Positions 7,895 to 15,647 of a DNA stretch of 37,379 nt are shown one piece after another. The number at the start of each line of letters is the position of its first letter. Within the stretch, counting starts at the first letter, position 1. The notes under the pieces were generated by a model. It did not search any database, was not told the origin of the DNA, and saw only the letters and a program-made list of their open reading frames with translations. This DNA comes from JADLGL01 sp050184415 (GTDB lineage Bacteria > Pseudomonadota > Alphaproteobacteria > Rhizobiales > Kaistiaceae): positions 1 through 37,379 of the forward strand of contig JBFXAJ010000032.1 of the NCBI GenBank assembly GCA_050184415.1, read 5' to 3'. The position numbers and the translations under genes are program-made.

Positions 7895-8266
7895 ATGGAC
7901 ATCCGGTCGACCCTTGTCGCGCTGTGCGACGCCTTCAACGCCCACGACCTTGACCGCATCATGGCCTTCTTCGCCGACGACGCGATCCTCGAAATGCCGC
8001 GCGGCGCTGCCCCGTGGGGTTCCCGCTACGAAGGCAACCCCGCCATCCGCCAGGCCCTCGCCGGCCGCTTCGAAGGCCTTCCCGACGTGCACTACGGCAA
8101 CGCCGAGCATTTCGTGGACGAGGCGGAGCGGACCGGGATGTCGAAATGGCTCCTCACCGGCACCGCCCGCGACGGGACGCGGACCGAGGTGTGGGGCTGC
8201 GATTTCTATACGTTCCGCGAAGGGTTGGTGGTGCGGAAGGACTCATACTGGAAGATCGTCGGTTAG
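7895..8266 (+). CDS. SnoaL-like / NTF2-like fold protein
   Basis: This small protein of 123 residues has the SnoaL/NTF2-like pattern. An N-terminal helix pair (LVALCDAFNAHDLDRIMAFFADDAIL) is followed by a loop with a small-residue turn (GSRYEGNPAIRQALAGRF). Curved beta strands follow, with conserved tryptophan and tyrosine, ending in ...VVRKDSYWKIVG. Family members include polyketide cyclases, isomerases and many ligand-binding proteins of unknown function; no specific catalytic pair can be claimed. An AAGGCGG-like site precedes the ATG. It runs toward the minus-strand phosphatase gene, which ends 74 bp downstream. Confidence 0.8.
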   Translation: MDIRSTLVALCDAFNAHDLDRIMAFFADDAILEMPRGAAPWGSRYEGNPAIRQALAGRFEGLPDVHYGNAEHFVDEAERTGMSKWLLTGTARDGTRTEVWGCDFYTFREGLVVRKDSYWKIVG

Positions 8267-8340
8267 CGCCGGCGGCCCGCCGGGAGGCTGGTCGGGCGGC
8301 GGGAGTTGCGTACACCGCCGCCCGATTGTCGTCGGCTAAC

Positions 8341-9939
8341 CTACGCGGCCTGCGCCCCCGGCCGGCCGGCTTCGACGACCAGCGAAGCGCCGACCCGCGT
8401 GGGCAGGTCAGGTGTGGTCACCGCGTCGAGGATCATGAAGTCCGACCGCAGCGTGTCGTTGGTGGCGGTGACGCCGATATAGCCGCGGCGGGCGCTGTGA
8501 TACTTGATGTGCGGGTTGTCGCCGCGGATCTGCTCCCAGTTCCCGGCCACGTCGGTGCCGTCGCCGTTCGACGTGATCGAGGTGTTGGTGAACTCGACGC
8601 CGACGGTCTGCGAATCGGGGTCTGTATAGTCGGCCTTGAGGTCCGCGCCATAGGCGAGGTGAACGTCGCCAGAGAAAGCGACCGGGTTCGGCGCGCCGGT
8701 CTCGATGAGACGGGCGTTGAGACGGTTGCGGGCCGCGACATAGCCGTCCCATTTGTCCATCGAGAACTGGCCGTCCGGCGCCGCGGCCGAGAAGTCGCGG
8801 GCATAGATCGGCACCTGCTGGCCGAGCACGGTCCAGCGCGCGCGTGCGGTGGCGAGATTGTCGAACAGCCAGCGCTCCTGGTCCGACCCGAGCATCGTCC
8901 GGTTCTCGTCGAGCGCCTCGGCGCAGTCGGTGCGCGCGCCGTCGCCGCAGGCCTGGTTGGAGCGGTACTGGCGCGTGTCCAGCACGCTGAAGTCGATGAG
9001 GTCGCCGAAGATGAGCCGGCGGAACATCGTCAGGTGGCTGCCCTCCGGGATCTGGCTGAGGCGGACCGGCATGTTCTCGTACCAGGCCTGATAGGCGGCC
9101 GCTCTCCGGAGCGCGAACACCTCCGGCGGCACGTCGTTCTCGTCGATCTCGGTGTAATTGTTCTCCACCTCATGATCGTCCCAGGAGACGATCATCGGCG
9201 TGGAGGCATGGAGCGCCTTGAAGTCGTCATCGCCCTTGTAGAGCGCATAGCGGTTCCGGTAGTCGACCAGGGTGTAGATCTCCTGGCCGTTATGCTGCCG
9301 GACGCGCTCGTTCCGGCCGCCATCGGCGCGGCCTTCATAGATGTAGTCGCCGGTGTGGAAGACGAAGTCGAAATTCTCCTCCGCCATGCGGCGGAAGGCG
9401 GTGAAATAGCCGGTCTCGTAGTGATTGCAGCCGCAGACGCCGAAGCGGAGCTGGTCGACGGCAGCGCCCATCGCCGGCGCGGTGACGGCGCGGCCGACCT
9501 GGCTGACCTCGTTGCCGGCCCGGAAGCGGTACCAATATTCGCGCGCCGGCTCGAGGCCGGTGAGCTCGACATGGACGCTGTGGCCGAGCTCCGGCCGGGC
9601 GAGCGCGGCGCCGGTCTGCACGACATTGGCGAAGCCGGCATCGGCCGCGACCTCGTACCCGACCTCGACCGGCGCCATCGGCATGCCGCCGCCATTGAGC
9701 GGATCGGGCGCGAGACGGGTCCAGAGCACCACGCCGTCCGCCATCGGGTCGCCGGAGGCCACGCCGAGGGTGAAGGGATAGGAGGTGAAGAGCGGCTGCG
9801 CGAGAGCAAAGCGCGAGACCGTCGGGGTAATGATGGCGGCAAGGCCGAGCGACCACGCTGCGTTCATGAATTGGCGCCGCGAGAGCCGCGCGACCGCCCG
9901 ATCGTAGAAGCGAATGGAATTCACCGGGTTTCTCCCCAT
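8341..9939 (-). CDS. phoD: Tat-exported PhoD-type alkaline phosphatase/phosphodiesterase
   Basis: This 532-residue protein carries a twin-arginine signal (LSRRQFMNAAWSLGLAAI, cleavage probably near FALAQP). A fibronectin-like N-terminal domain (FTLGVASGDPMADGVVLWTRL) and the PhoD metallophosphatase domain follow. Recognisable metal-site segments are FGVCGCNHYETGY, FDFVFHTGDYIYEG, IVSWDDHEVENNY and VAFSGDVHLAY. PhoD enzymes release phosphate from mono- and diesters outside the cytoplasm, using Fe and Ca. I place the start at MGRNPVNS because a GGGGAG site lies 5 bp before it, although the frame is open 18 codons further upstream. No Pho box could be confirmed by eye; palindromes in the upstream 680-bp gap are listed separately. 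Confidence 0.88.
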   Translation of the reverse strand: MGRNPVNSIRFYDRAVARLSRRQFMNAAWSLGLAAIITPTVSRFALAQPLFTSYPFTLGVASGDPMADGVVLWTRLAPDPLNGGGMPMAPVEVGYEVAADAGFANVVQTGAALARPELGHSVHVELTGLEPAREYWYRFRAGNEVSQVGRAVTAPAMGAAVDQLRFGVCGCNHYETGYFTAFRRMAEENFDFVFHTGDYIYEGRADGGRNERVRQHNGQEIYTLVDYRNRYALYKGDDDFKALHASTPMIVSWDDHEVENNYTEIDENDVPPEVFALRRAAAYQAWYENMPVRLSQIPEGSHLTMFRRLIFGDLIDFSVLDTRQYRSNQACGDGARTDCAEALDENRTMLGSDQERWLFDNLATARARWTVLGQQVPIYARDFSAAAPDGQFSMDKWDGYVAARNRLNARLIETGAPNPVAFSGDVHLAYGADLKADYTDPDSQTVGVEFTNTSITSNGDGTDVAGNWEQIRGDNPHIKYHSARRGYIGVTATNDTLRSDFMILDAVTTPDLPTRVGASLVVEAGRPGAQAA

Positions 9940-10156
9940 TGGCTCCCCAGCCATGGGGCAGTCAAAGGGAGGGCGGTTGCCGGCGTTTGACACTCAGGTG
10001 AAACCCGTAACCGCACCGGTTTTGTCGCGGCTCGGTTTCCTGTGAGGGCCGCAGCGGCGCCAGACCGGGAACCGAACGGGTGCAATGGCGCGACGGCGAC
10101 CACGGATCATTTCGAGGGTCGTGCGCGCGAGGCGCGGCCGTCGCCGGAGATCAGTA

Positions 10157-10170
10157 TTTTGCCGGCAAAA
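10157..10170. promoter_or_regulatory. Perfect 14-bp palindrome, possible operator
   Basis: TTTTGCCGGCAAAA is a perfect palindrome in an otherwise GC-rich gap, about 220 bp upstream of the phoD start. Symmetric AT-flanked sites of this size are typical of dimeric repressor or activator binding. No regulator is identified. Confidence 0.35.
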
Positions 10171-10188
10171 CAGTTCTCGTAGCGTTCG

Positions 10189-10219
10189 AGGGGGCCGGCT
10201 CGGGAGGAACCGGCCCCCT
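10189..10219. repeat. GC-rich 10-bp stem-loop
   Basis: AGGGGGCCGG (10189-10198) and its exact inverse CCGGCCCCCT (10210-10219) flank an 11-nt loop, giving a very stable hairpin 18 bp from the palindrome at 10157-10170. There is no T tract on either side, so it is not a convincing intrinsic terminator. It may stabilise a transcript end or act as part of the phoD leader. Confidence 0.5.
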
Positions 10220-10431
10220 GCCCCCCGCCTGCCGCCACGTACCGGCGGCGGCATGGCGAACGGCCAGGCGAATCGGGAGTGCGGCGCGGCCGTGCCTCCG
10301 GAACGGCGCGGTCGCCCCGCGGACGATGCCGGGGGTGGGTTGCGGCATCCCCAGGATCGTCGTCCCCCGCTGACGCTCCGATCCCCTCTTCGCAGGCAAC
10401 CCCAGTATTAATGCGGGCCGACGCGGCCCGT

Positions 10432-10447
10432 GGTGACGCACGTCACA
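10432..10447. promoter_or_regulatory. CRP/FNR-family-like binding site
   Basis: GGTGA-CGCACG-TCACA differs at one base from the CRP consensus half sites TGTGA-N6-TCACA, and its core GTGACG-CA-CGTCAC is a perfect inverted repeat. It lies almost 500 bp upstream of phoD and behind the ligD stop, which is far for direct activation. The assignment rests on motif similarity only. Confidence 0.25.
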
Positions 10448-10619
10448 GTGGAAGCGGGGAACGCCTCCGGCGACGCGACAAGAATTTCCTCGCGGACGCG
10501 TCTCGGCCGCCGTGGGGGAAATGTTCGCGGCCGTAGTCGGCGGCCGAGGCGGTTCACGAAACAGGGACCGCCCGTCTCGCTTTCCCTGCGCCCTACGATG
10601 CACCGGATGGCTGCCGCTC

Positions 10620-13600
10620 CTACAGCGGCAGCACCTGGTCGACGTCGAAATAGCCGCGCCAGGGGTCACCGCGCTCGGACTTCAGCCGCTCGGCAAAATT
10701 CTCGACGGTAACGAGGTTCGCGCCTTCGAGCGTGTCGAGCGCTTTCCAGGTCACCGGCCAGGACAGCGGCGCGCCCTTCCGGGCGCGGGTCGAGAACGGC
10801 GAGATCGCGGTCGCGCCGCGGCCGTTGCGGAGATAGTCGATGAAGATGCGGCCCTTCCGCTCCGCCTTCGACATCACCGCGAGATAGCGTTTCGGGTCCT
10901 CCTGTGCCATCAGCCGCGCGAGCGCCTCGGCGAACGCGCGGACCCCCGGCCATTCGTGCTTCGGCGTCAGCGGCACCACGACGTGGAGGCCCTTGCCGCC
11001 GGTCACCATGCAGAACGAGACGAGGCCGAGCTGCTTCAGCCGCTCCCGCATCTCGAGCGCGCCGTCCTTCACCGCCTGGAACGGGATGTCCGGGTCGGGG
11101 TCGAAATCGAACACGAGGCGGTCGGGATATTCGAGCCTGTCGGCATGCGAGCCCCAGATGTGGAGCTCGAGCGCGCCCATCTGCACGGCGGCGACGAGGC
11201 CACGCTTGTCCTCGATGTAGAGGTAGATGTCGGTGCCTTCCTTCTCGCGGATCTCGATCGGCTTGAACTGGGCCGGGAAGCCCTCCGAGGCATGCTTCTG
11301 GAAGAAGCAGTCCTGCTCCGCCCCGCGCGGGCAGCGTACCAGGCTGAGCGGCCGGTTGGCGACGTGCGGCAGGATGCGGTCGGCGATCGCGAGCTGGTAC
11401 TCGATGAGCTGGCGCTTGGTGATCTTGCGGTCGGGGAAGAGGATGCGCGTGGGGTTGGTGACCTTCACGCCCTCGATCTCGATCGCGTTGCCGTCCTTGT
11501 CGCGCTCGATGGTGATGATGTTGGTCTTGCGCTTTGGGGCGGGGGCGTCCTTCCCCGCACGCTCGTCATTCTCCCGAGCCTCCCCCTGGAGGGGAGGCGG
11601 AACCCGGCGCGCGGAGCGCGACGGGTTCGGAGGGGGGACGGCCTCGCCTCTCGTCCTAGCCTTACGGCCCGGCCCCCCCACCGGCTTCGCGTCGGCTTCG
11701 CCTTGCTCGGCCGGCTCCCCCTCCGAGGGGGAGCTCGGAGCCGTGCGCTGGCGACGGGCCTTGGCCTTCGCGCCGGGCTTTGGCTTAGCTTTGGCAGCGG
11801 CCGCTTTCGAAGCTTCATTCTCGCCGTCGGTGCGCTTCGCGGCGGCGGCAGCGCGTCGCGGCTTCAGCGGCTCGGGGTCCTCCGCGCGCCCGTCATCCTC
11901 CCGAGCCTCCCCCTCGAGGGGAGGCGGCACGCGGCGCGCGGAGCGCGACGGGTTCGGAGGGGGGACGGCCTCGCCTCTCGCGGCGGCCTTGCGACGGCGC
12001 GCCGGCTTCGCCTCCCTGGCAGCCACCTCCTCCGCCTCCTCGACATCGACCGGCTCATCGAGCGCGTCGACATCTTTAGCCGTCTTATCCCGGCGGATCG
12101 CCTTGAAGCTCGCCTGCCGCAACAGATTGTCCGAAGAGATGCCGCGGTAGTTAGCCTCGACCACGAGCTCGGGCTTCACGAACTGCACGTTGCGGACGAA
12201 CTCGCGCGGGACCTCGACCGGCGGCGTCTTCACGATCCGCTTCTCGAGCTCGGGCCAGATCGCCTCCTGCTCGCGGACCCCGAAGCCGGAGCCCACCTTG
12301 CCGCGATAGACGAGGTCCTTGCCCTCGCGGGTTGCCAGCAGCAACGCAGCGAAACGCTTGCCCTTCACCTCCGACTTCTCCCAGCCGACGACGAGGAACT
12401 CGTCGCTCTGGCCCGTCTTCACCTTGAGCCAGGTCCTGCCGCGGTCGGAGCGGTAGACCGCGTCGCGGCGCTTCGAGATGATGCCCTCGAGGCCGAGCTC
12501 CTCCGCGTGCGCATAGACCGCGGCGCCGTCGCCTTCGAGATGCTCCGAATAGATCAGGGGACCGCCCTTGGGGCTATCCTTGAGGAGCTCCGCAAGCCGT
12601 GCCTTCCGCTCTACGAGCGGCTTGCGGCGGAGGTCCTCGCCGTCGATCTCGAGGAGGTCGAAGAGGTAGTAGACGAGGCCCCGGCCCCGGCCCTCATTCG
12701 CCATCGCCGCCTGGAGCGCGGCGAAGTCGGTCTTGCCGTCGGCGCCCGGCACCGCGACCTCGCCGTCGAGGAGCACGGACTTAGCCGGCAAATCGGCGAT
12801 CGGGGTCACGATCCCGCGGAAGCGGTCGGTCCAGTCGAGGCCGTTGCGGGTATAGATGCGGACCTCGCCGCCGGACATCGCTGCGATCGCACGGTACCCG
12901 TCATATTTGATCTCGTGGACCCATTCGTCGCCCTTCGGCGGCGCCTCCACCAAGGTCGCCATCTGCGGCTCGACAAATTTCGGCATCGGCAGCTTTGGGC
13001 CGGCGTCGCTCGGCCGCGGAGCCTTCTTCTCGGCCGCCGGCGTCTCCTTCATCCGGCGTCCCGCGCGGGTCCACTCGACATTGCCCGCGGCGATCTCCTC
13101 CATCGTCCGCCCGCTGACGACGCTCGTCAGCGCGCGATCGATAATCGGCACCCCTTCAGTCACGGCATACTGGTCGCGCTCCTTGAACAGCAGCCAGTTC
13201 TCGGCCTTCGAGCGGCGGTCGCGGTTGTTCTTGATCCTGACGAGCATCCAGTTGCCCTTGAGGCGTTCGCCGTCGAGGCGGAACTTCAGCTTGCCCTCGT
13301 CGAGGAGGTCCTCGCCCGGCAGGGGCTCCCAGGTGCCCTCGTCCCACAGCATGACGGTGCCGCCGCCATACTCGCCCTTCGGGATCGTGCCTTCGAAGTC
13401 GCCATAGTCGAGCGGGTGGTCCTCGGTGCGGACCGCAAGGCGCTTATCCTTGGGGTCGAGGCTCGGCCCGCGCGTGACCGCCCAGCTCTTCAGCACGCCG
13501 TCCTTCTCGAGCCGGAAGTCGAAATGGAGCCGCGTCGCGTCGTGCTTCTGCACGAGGTAGCGGTTGCCGCCGGCCTTCCGCTTCTGGCCCTCGCCCGACG

Positions 13601-13664
13601 GCTCGGCGGTCTTCTTGAAGTCGCGCTTCTCGCGATAGGTCTTGAGGAGATCGTCTTTGGCCAT
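10620..13664 (-). CDS. ligD: ATP-dependent DNA ligase D (phosphoesterase-ligase-polymerase)
   Basis: This 1014-residue enzyme has the three LigD domains in the order seen in Pseudomonas. The 3'-phosphoesterase (about residues 1-190) has HDATRLHFDFR with His41, His47, Asp49 and Arg51, plus His83 in EDHPLDYGDFEG. The ligase (about 225-530) has nucleophile Lys253 in EIKYDGYR and a C-terminal motif WLKVKTGQ. The primase-like polymerase (about 715-1014) has Asp853/Asp855 in FDFDPD and Asp943 in RIFIDYLRN. With Ku it carries out end processing, fill-in and sealing of double-strand breaks. The ligase-polymerase linker (about 560-712) is unusually long and contains translated palindromic repeats (VPPPNPSRSARRVPPPL at about 567 and 677). 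The start MAKDDLLKTYREKR is conserved for the family; the frame is open 29 codons upstream. ku lies on the same strand 3.3 kb away. Confidence 0.93.
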   Translation of the reverse strand: MAKDDLLKTYREKRDFKKTAEPSGEGQKRKAGGNRYLVQKHDATRLHFDFRLEKDGVLKSWAVTRGPSLDPKDKRLAVRTEDHPLDYGDFEGTIPKGEYGGGTVMLWDEGTWEPLPGEDLLDEGKLKFRLDGERLKGNWMLVRIKNNRDRRSKAENWLLFKERDQYAVTEGVPIIDRALTSVVSGRTMEEIAAGNVEWTRAGRRMKETPAAEKKAPRPSDAGPKLPMPKFVEPQMATLVEAPPKGDEWVHEIKYDGYRAIAAMSGGEVRIYTRNGLDWTDRFRGIVTPIADLPAKSVLLDGEVAVPGADGKTDFAALQAAMANEGRGRGLVYYLFDLLEIDGEDLRRKPLVERKARLAELLKDSPKGGPLIYSEHLEGDGAAVYAHAEELGLEGIISKRRDAVYRSDRGRTWLKVKTGQSDEFLVVGWEKSEVKGKRFAALLLATREGKDLVYRGKVGSGFGVREQEAIWPELEKRIVKTPPVEVPREFVRNVQFVKPELVVEANYRGISSDNLLRQASFKAIRRDKTAKDVDALDEPVDVEEAEEVAAREAKPARRRKAAARGEAVPPPNPSRSARRVPPPLEGEAREDDGRAEDPEPLKPRRAAAAAKRTDGENEASKAAAAKAKPKPGAKAKARRQRTAPSSPSEGEPAEQGEADAKPVGGPGRKARTRGEAVPPPNPSRSARRVPPPLQGEARENDERAGKDAPAPKRKTNIITIERDKDGNAIEIEGVKVTNPTRILFPDRKITKRQLIEYQLAIADRILPHVANRPLSLVRCPRGAEQDCFFQKHASEGFPAQFKPIEIREKEGTDIYLYIEDKRGLVAAVQMGALELHIWGSHADRLEYPDRLVFDFDPDPDIPFQAVKDGALEMRERLKQLGLVSFCMVTGGKGLHVVVPLTPKHEWPGVRAFAEALARLMAQEDPKRYLAVMSKAERKGRIFIDYLRNGRGATAISPFSTRARKGAPLSWPVTWKALDTLEGANLVTVENFAERLKSERGDPWRGYFDVDQVLPL
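11564..11741. repeat. Palindromic element copy inside ligD (complete-looking)
   Basis: This element lies within the ligD linker. Its left part (11564-11653) includes the stem GCCTCCCC/GGGGAGGC. Its right part ends with a perfect 10-bp stem GCTCCCCCTC (11714-11723) / GAGGGGGAGC (11725-11734) and GAGCTCGGAG, the inverse of the CTCCCGAGC start. The length and layout match the intergenic element at 2989-3151. It is read in frame by ligD on the minus strand, encoding about 59 residues without a stop. Confidence 0.7.
11891..11980. repeat. Second, half-length copy of the palindromic element inside ligD
   Basis: This 90-bp segment matches 11564-11653 at 86 of 90 positions in the same orientation, with about 237 bp between the copies. 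It contains the stem CCTCCCC/GGGGAGG and a GC-rich centre. It is also in frame, and both copies give the same peptide (RGEAVPPPNPSRSARR...). It is either a second insertion or a duplication of part of the neighbouring element. Confidence 0.8.
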
Positions 13665-13835
13665 CGTCGGCTCTGCCGCGCCCGCGCGGCTCCCTTTCCC
13701 GGCAAATCGTTCGCGTCCGGCCCCGGCATGCATGCCGCAGCTGACTGCCAACAGACTGCCGCGGAAGAGTTATCCGACCGTCACAGGCGGCCGTCAAAGT
13801 CAGACGCGTTCGGACCGAGTCGGTTCCAGGGGCCG

Positions 13836-14645
13836 ATGTCAGCGGCCGGAGCCGCGGCGATGGCCGGACGCGGGGCGCCGATGCCGGAGATGCAGTCCGC
13901 CGAGACGCTGGAACTTCCCGAGCCGGGAATGCCGACCATTGCCGAGATTCTCGGCCGGCGGCTCGCGCTGCAGCGCCTCGCGGACCGCGTATTGTTGCGC
14001 GCCGCGGCCCTCCTCGCCCGGCTCGGCGTCGACGAGATCGACGGTCTTCGCCACATCGCGCCGGCGAACGACCCCTTCATCCTGGTCGCCAATCACAGCT
14101 CGCGGCGCGAGGTCGTCTACCTCCCGGCGCTCCTCGCCCTCCTTCGCGGCGGGCGCGTCGTCCATTTCCTCGCCGACTGGAATTTCCGCCTCTTTCCCGG
14201 CGTGGGCTTCCTGTTCGACCGCGGCGGTACGATCACCGTCAGCCGGAAGCCGGCGCGGCCGAAGGTGCTCGACCGCTTCCGGTCGCGCCATGCCGACCCG
14301 ATCGGTCCGCTCCGCCGCGCCCGTTCGCTGCTGCGCGACGGCCGCGCGATAGGCCTCTTCCCGGAAGGGACCGTCAACCGCAGCGGCACCGAGCTGCTGC
14401 CCGGCGACAGCGGAGCCGCCTGGCTGTCGCTGGCGACCGGGACGCCCGTCGTGCCGGTGGGCATCCGCGTCCGCGGCGGCGACGGCGCGGGGCGAAAGGT
14501 CCTCTCCTTCGCGATCGGCGCTCCCATCGCGCCAGCGCCACGACGCTCCGCCCTCGACCGTCCCGCGGTGGCCGACTGGCACGCCGCCATCATGGGCGAG
14601 ATTGCGCGGCTCTCGGGAAAGACTTGGCTCAAGCCGGACAGGTAA
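13836..14645 (+). CDS. PlsC-type 1-acyl-glycerol-3-phosphate acyltransferase family protein
   Basis: This 269-residue protein has the PlsC/LPLAT acyltransferase core. The first motif is NHSSRREVVYLP and the second is GLFPEGTVNRSG, with PVVPVGI as the downstream block. The usual HX4D catalytic motif reads H-SSRR-E here, so the aspartate is replaced by glutamate, which is unusual. The family moves acyl groups from acyl-ACP or acyl-CoA to lysophospholipids or lyso-aminolipids at the inner membrane. It is followed 5 bp later by a GNAT/FeeM-like gene, so the two probably work together, perhaps on an acyl-amino-acid lipid as in the OlsB/OlsA pair. It is divergent from ligD with a 171-bp spacer. The start is uncertain; a methionine at residue 8 is also possible. 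Confidence 0.8.
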   Translation: MSAAGAAAMAGRGAPMPEMQSAETLELPEPGMPTIAEILGRRLALQRLADRVLLRAAALLARLGVDEIDGLRHIAPANDPFILVANHSSRREVVYLPALLALLRGGRVVHFLADWNFRLFPGVGFLFDRGGTITVSRKPARPKVLDRFRSRHADPIGPLRRARSLLRDGRAIGLFPEGTVNRSGTELLPGDSGAAWLSLATGTPVVPVGIRVRGGDGAGRKVLSFAIGAPIAPAPRRSALDRPAVADWHAAIMGEIARLSGKTWLKPDR

Positions 14646-14650
14646 CGCTC

Positions 14651-15304
14651 ATGCACCACCCGCCGATCGATGTGCGCCGTGTCATGACCGAGCCGGACCG
14701 CAAGGCCGTGCTGGGCGTCCTTGGCGGCACCTATCTGCGCGAGAAGAGGTGGATCACGACCGTCGAGCCGCTGTTCCCGGCGTCCGATCCAGGGCATCGG
14801 GCGGTCGCATGGTTCCTCGCCACCATCGGGGACCAGCCGGTCGGCGTCACCCGCGTCAGCTACGATCCGCCGATCGAGGAGTATCGCCGCTACGGCCTGC
14901 GCTTCATCGATCCCACGCTCGACGTCGAGGACCTCCTCCGCGGCGCCCGGGTCGCGGAGATCGGGCGGCTCGCGACTCTTGCCGAGGTGCGGCGGAGCTG
15001 GATGCTGCCGGTGGCGATGATGCGTGCGGCGACGCTCGAGACGCTGTCGCGCGGCTACACCCACTACGTGACCGACATCCTCGAGGACGACCCGCATAGC
15101 CCGTACCGGTTCCACACCGAGGTGCTGGGCTTCCGGCCGGTCGCAACTCACGACACCGGCGAGCTCCTCAGCCCGAGCCGCCGCATCACTCTCCTCCTCG
15201 ACATCCGGGCGGCCTATGTCCGGATGACGAGGCGCAACAGCGCCTTCGCGCGGTTTCTCACCAAAGGGTGGGAGGAGATGCTCGGCGCGGAGATCGCGGC
15301 GTAG
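14651..15304 (+). CDS. GNAT-fold acyltransferase, N-acyl amino acid synthase (FeeM)-like
   Basis: This protein of about 217 residues resembles the FeeM/autoinducer-synthase branch of the GNAT fold. It has an N-terminal helix region (TEPDRKAVLGVLGGTYLREKRW), a central strand with GVTRVSYDPP, the diagnostic VAEIGRLATLAEVRRSWMLPVAMM segment, and a late VLGFRPVATHDTG block. Enzymes of this branch join an acyl chain from acyl-ACP to an amino acid or related amine. The product here cannot be told. The ATG at 14651 lies 5 bp after the acyltransferase stop; a TTG nine codons earlier would overlap that gene and is less likely. Coupling with the PlsC-like gene suggests aminolipid or acyl-amino-acid synthesis, which is an inference. 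Confidence 0.7.
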   Translation: MHHPPIDVRRVMTEPDRKAVLGVLGGTYLREKRWITTVEPLFPASDPGHRAVAWFLATIGDQPVGVTRVSYDPPIEEYRRYGLRFIDPTLDVEDLLRGARVAEIGRLATLAEVRRSWMLPVAMMRAATLETLSRGYTHYVTDILEDDPHSPYRFHTEVLGFRPVATHDTGELLSPSRRITLLLDIRAAYVRMTRRNSAFARFLTKGWEEMLGAEIAA

Positions 15305-15647
15305 ACTCAGAGACCGATCGCGACGCCTCCACGCAGGTCGGGCGCAAGGCGACGTCACGCGCGTTGTGACGGTGCACAGCTGCGGCCAGCCAGGCAAACA
15401 TCCACGCGCGCGTGCTGTCCTGTGCTCGAGATCGATCGGTGGTGACGGAGTTTGGGGCGGGATCGGTGCCGGTCATGAAAGCCGCGGCTCTCGTGGCAGC
15501 GGTCGAGATGGCGGAAGTCGATCGGCGGACTCGAACCATCCCCACCAAAACGTGCTAAGTATTGGTCCTCCTCGGAAAGGACCGGACCGGGGTTTGATCG
15601 CCGGCCGGCACTCCAATGTTTCCGAGCGATAGCTGTGGGGAGGTCAC
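15305..15647. other. 343-bp gap before the lectin gene, no supported gene
   Basis: No frame here gives a protein-like sequence. The gap has a small stem GGTCC (15559-15563) / GGACC and a stretch on minus around 15520-15540 that superficially resembles a tRNA T-arm (GGTTCGAGTCC) but lacks a matching cloverleaf. A GGGGAGG ribosome binding site for the lectin gene lies at 15635-15641. No clear promoter pair was found. Confidence 0.5.

Larger units (their letters stand above)
9940..10619. other. 680-bp gap between ligD and phoD, no supported gene
   Basis: Several open frames cross this stretch on both strands, but all translate into arginine/proline-rich, low-complexity protein without a recognisable domain, as expected from high-GC shadow frames. 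The gap holds three palindromic signals: a 14-bp perfect palindrome at 10157-10170, a 10-bp stem-loop at 10189-10219 and a CRP-like site at 10432-10447. Both flanking genes are on minus, so it contains the end of ligD and the control region of phoD. Confidence 0.6.

Noticed and set aside
10085..10411. Small plus-strand frame of 108 codons
   Set aside because: The translation is almost entirely arginine, proline and serine-rich and overlaps hairpins; no ribosome site or family resemblance.
10512..13835. Very long plus-strand frame antisense to ligD
   Set aside because: Only the last 269 codons (from 13836) encode a protein family; the rest mirrors ligD codons and has no motif.
15500..15600. 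Possible tRNA on minus (T-arm-like GGTTCGAGTCC)
   Set aside because: The T stem has mismatches, and no matching acceptor, D or anticodon arm could be built from the adjacent bases.
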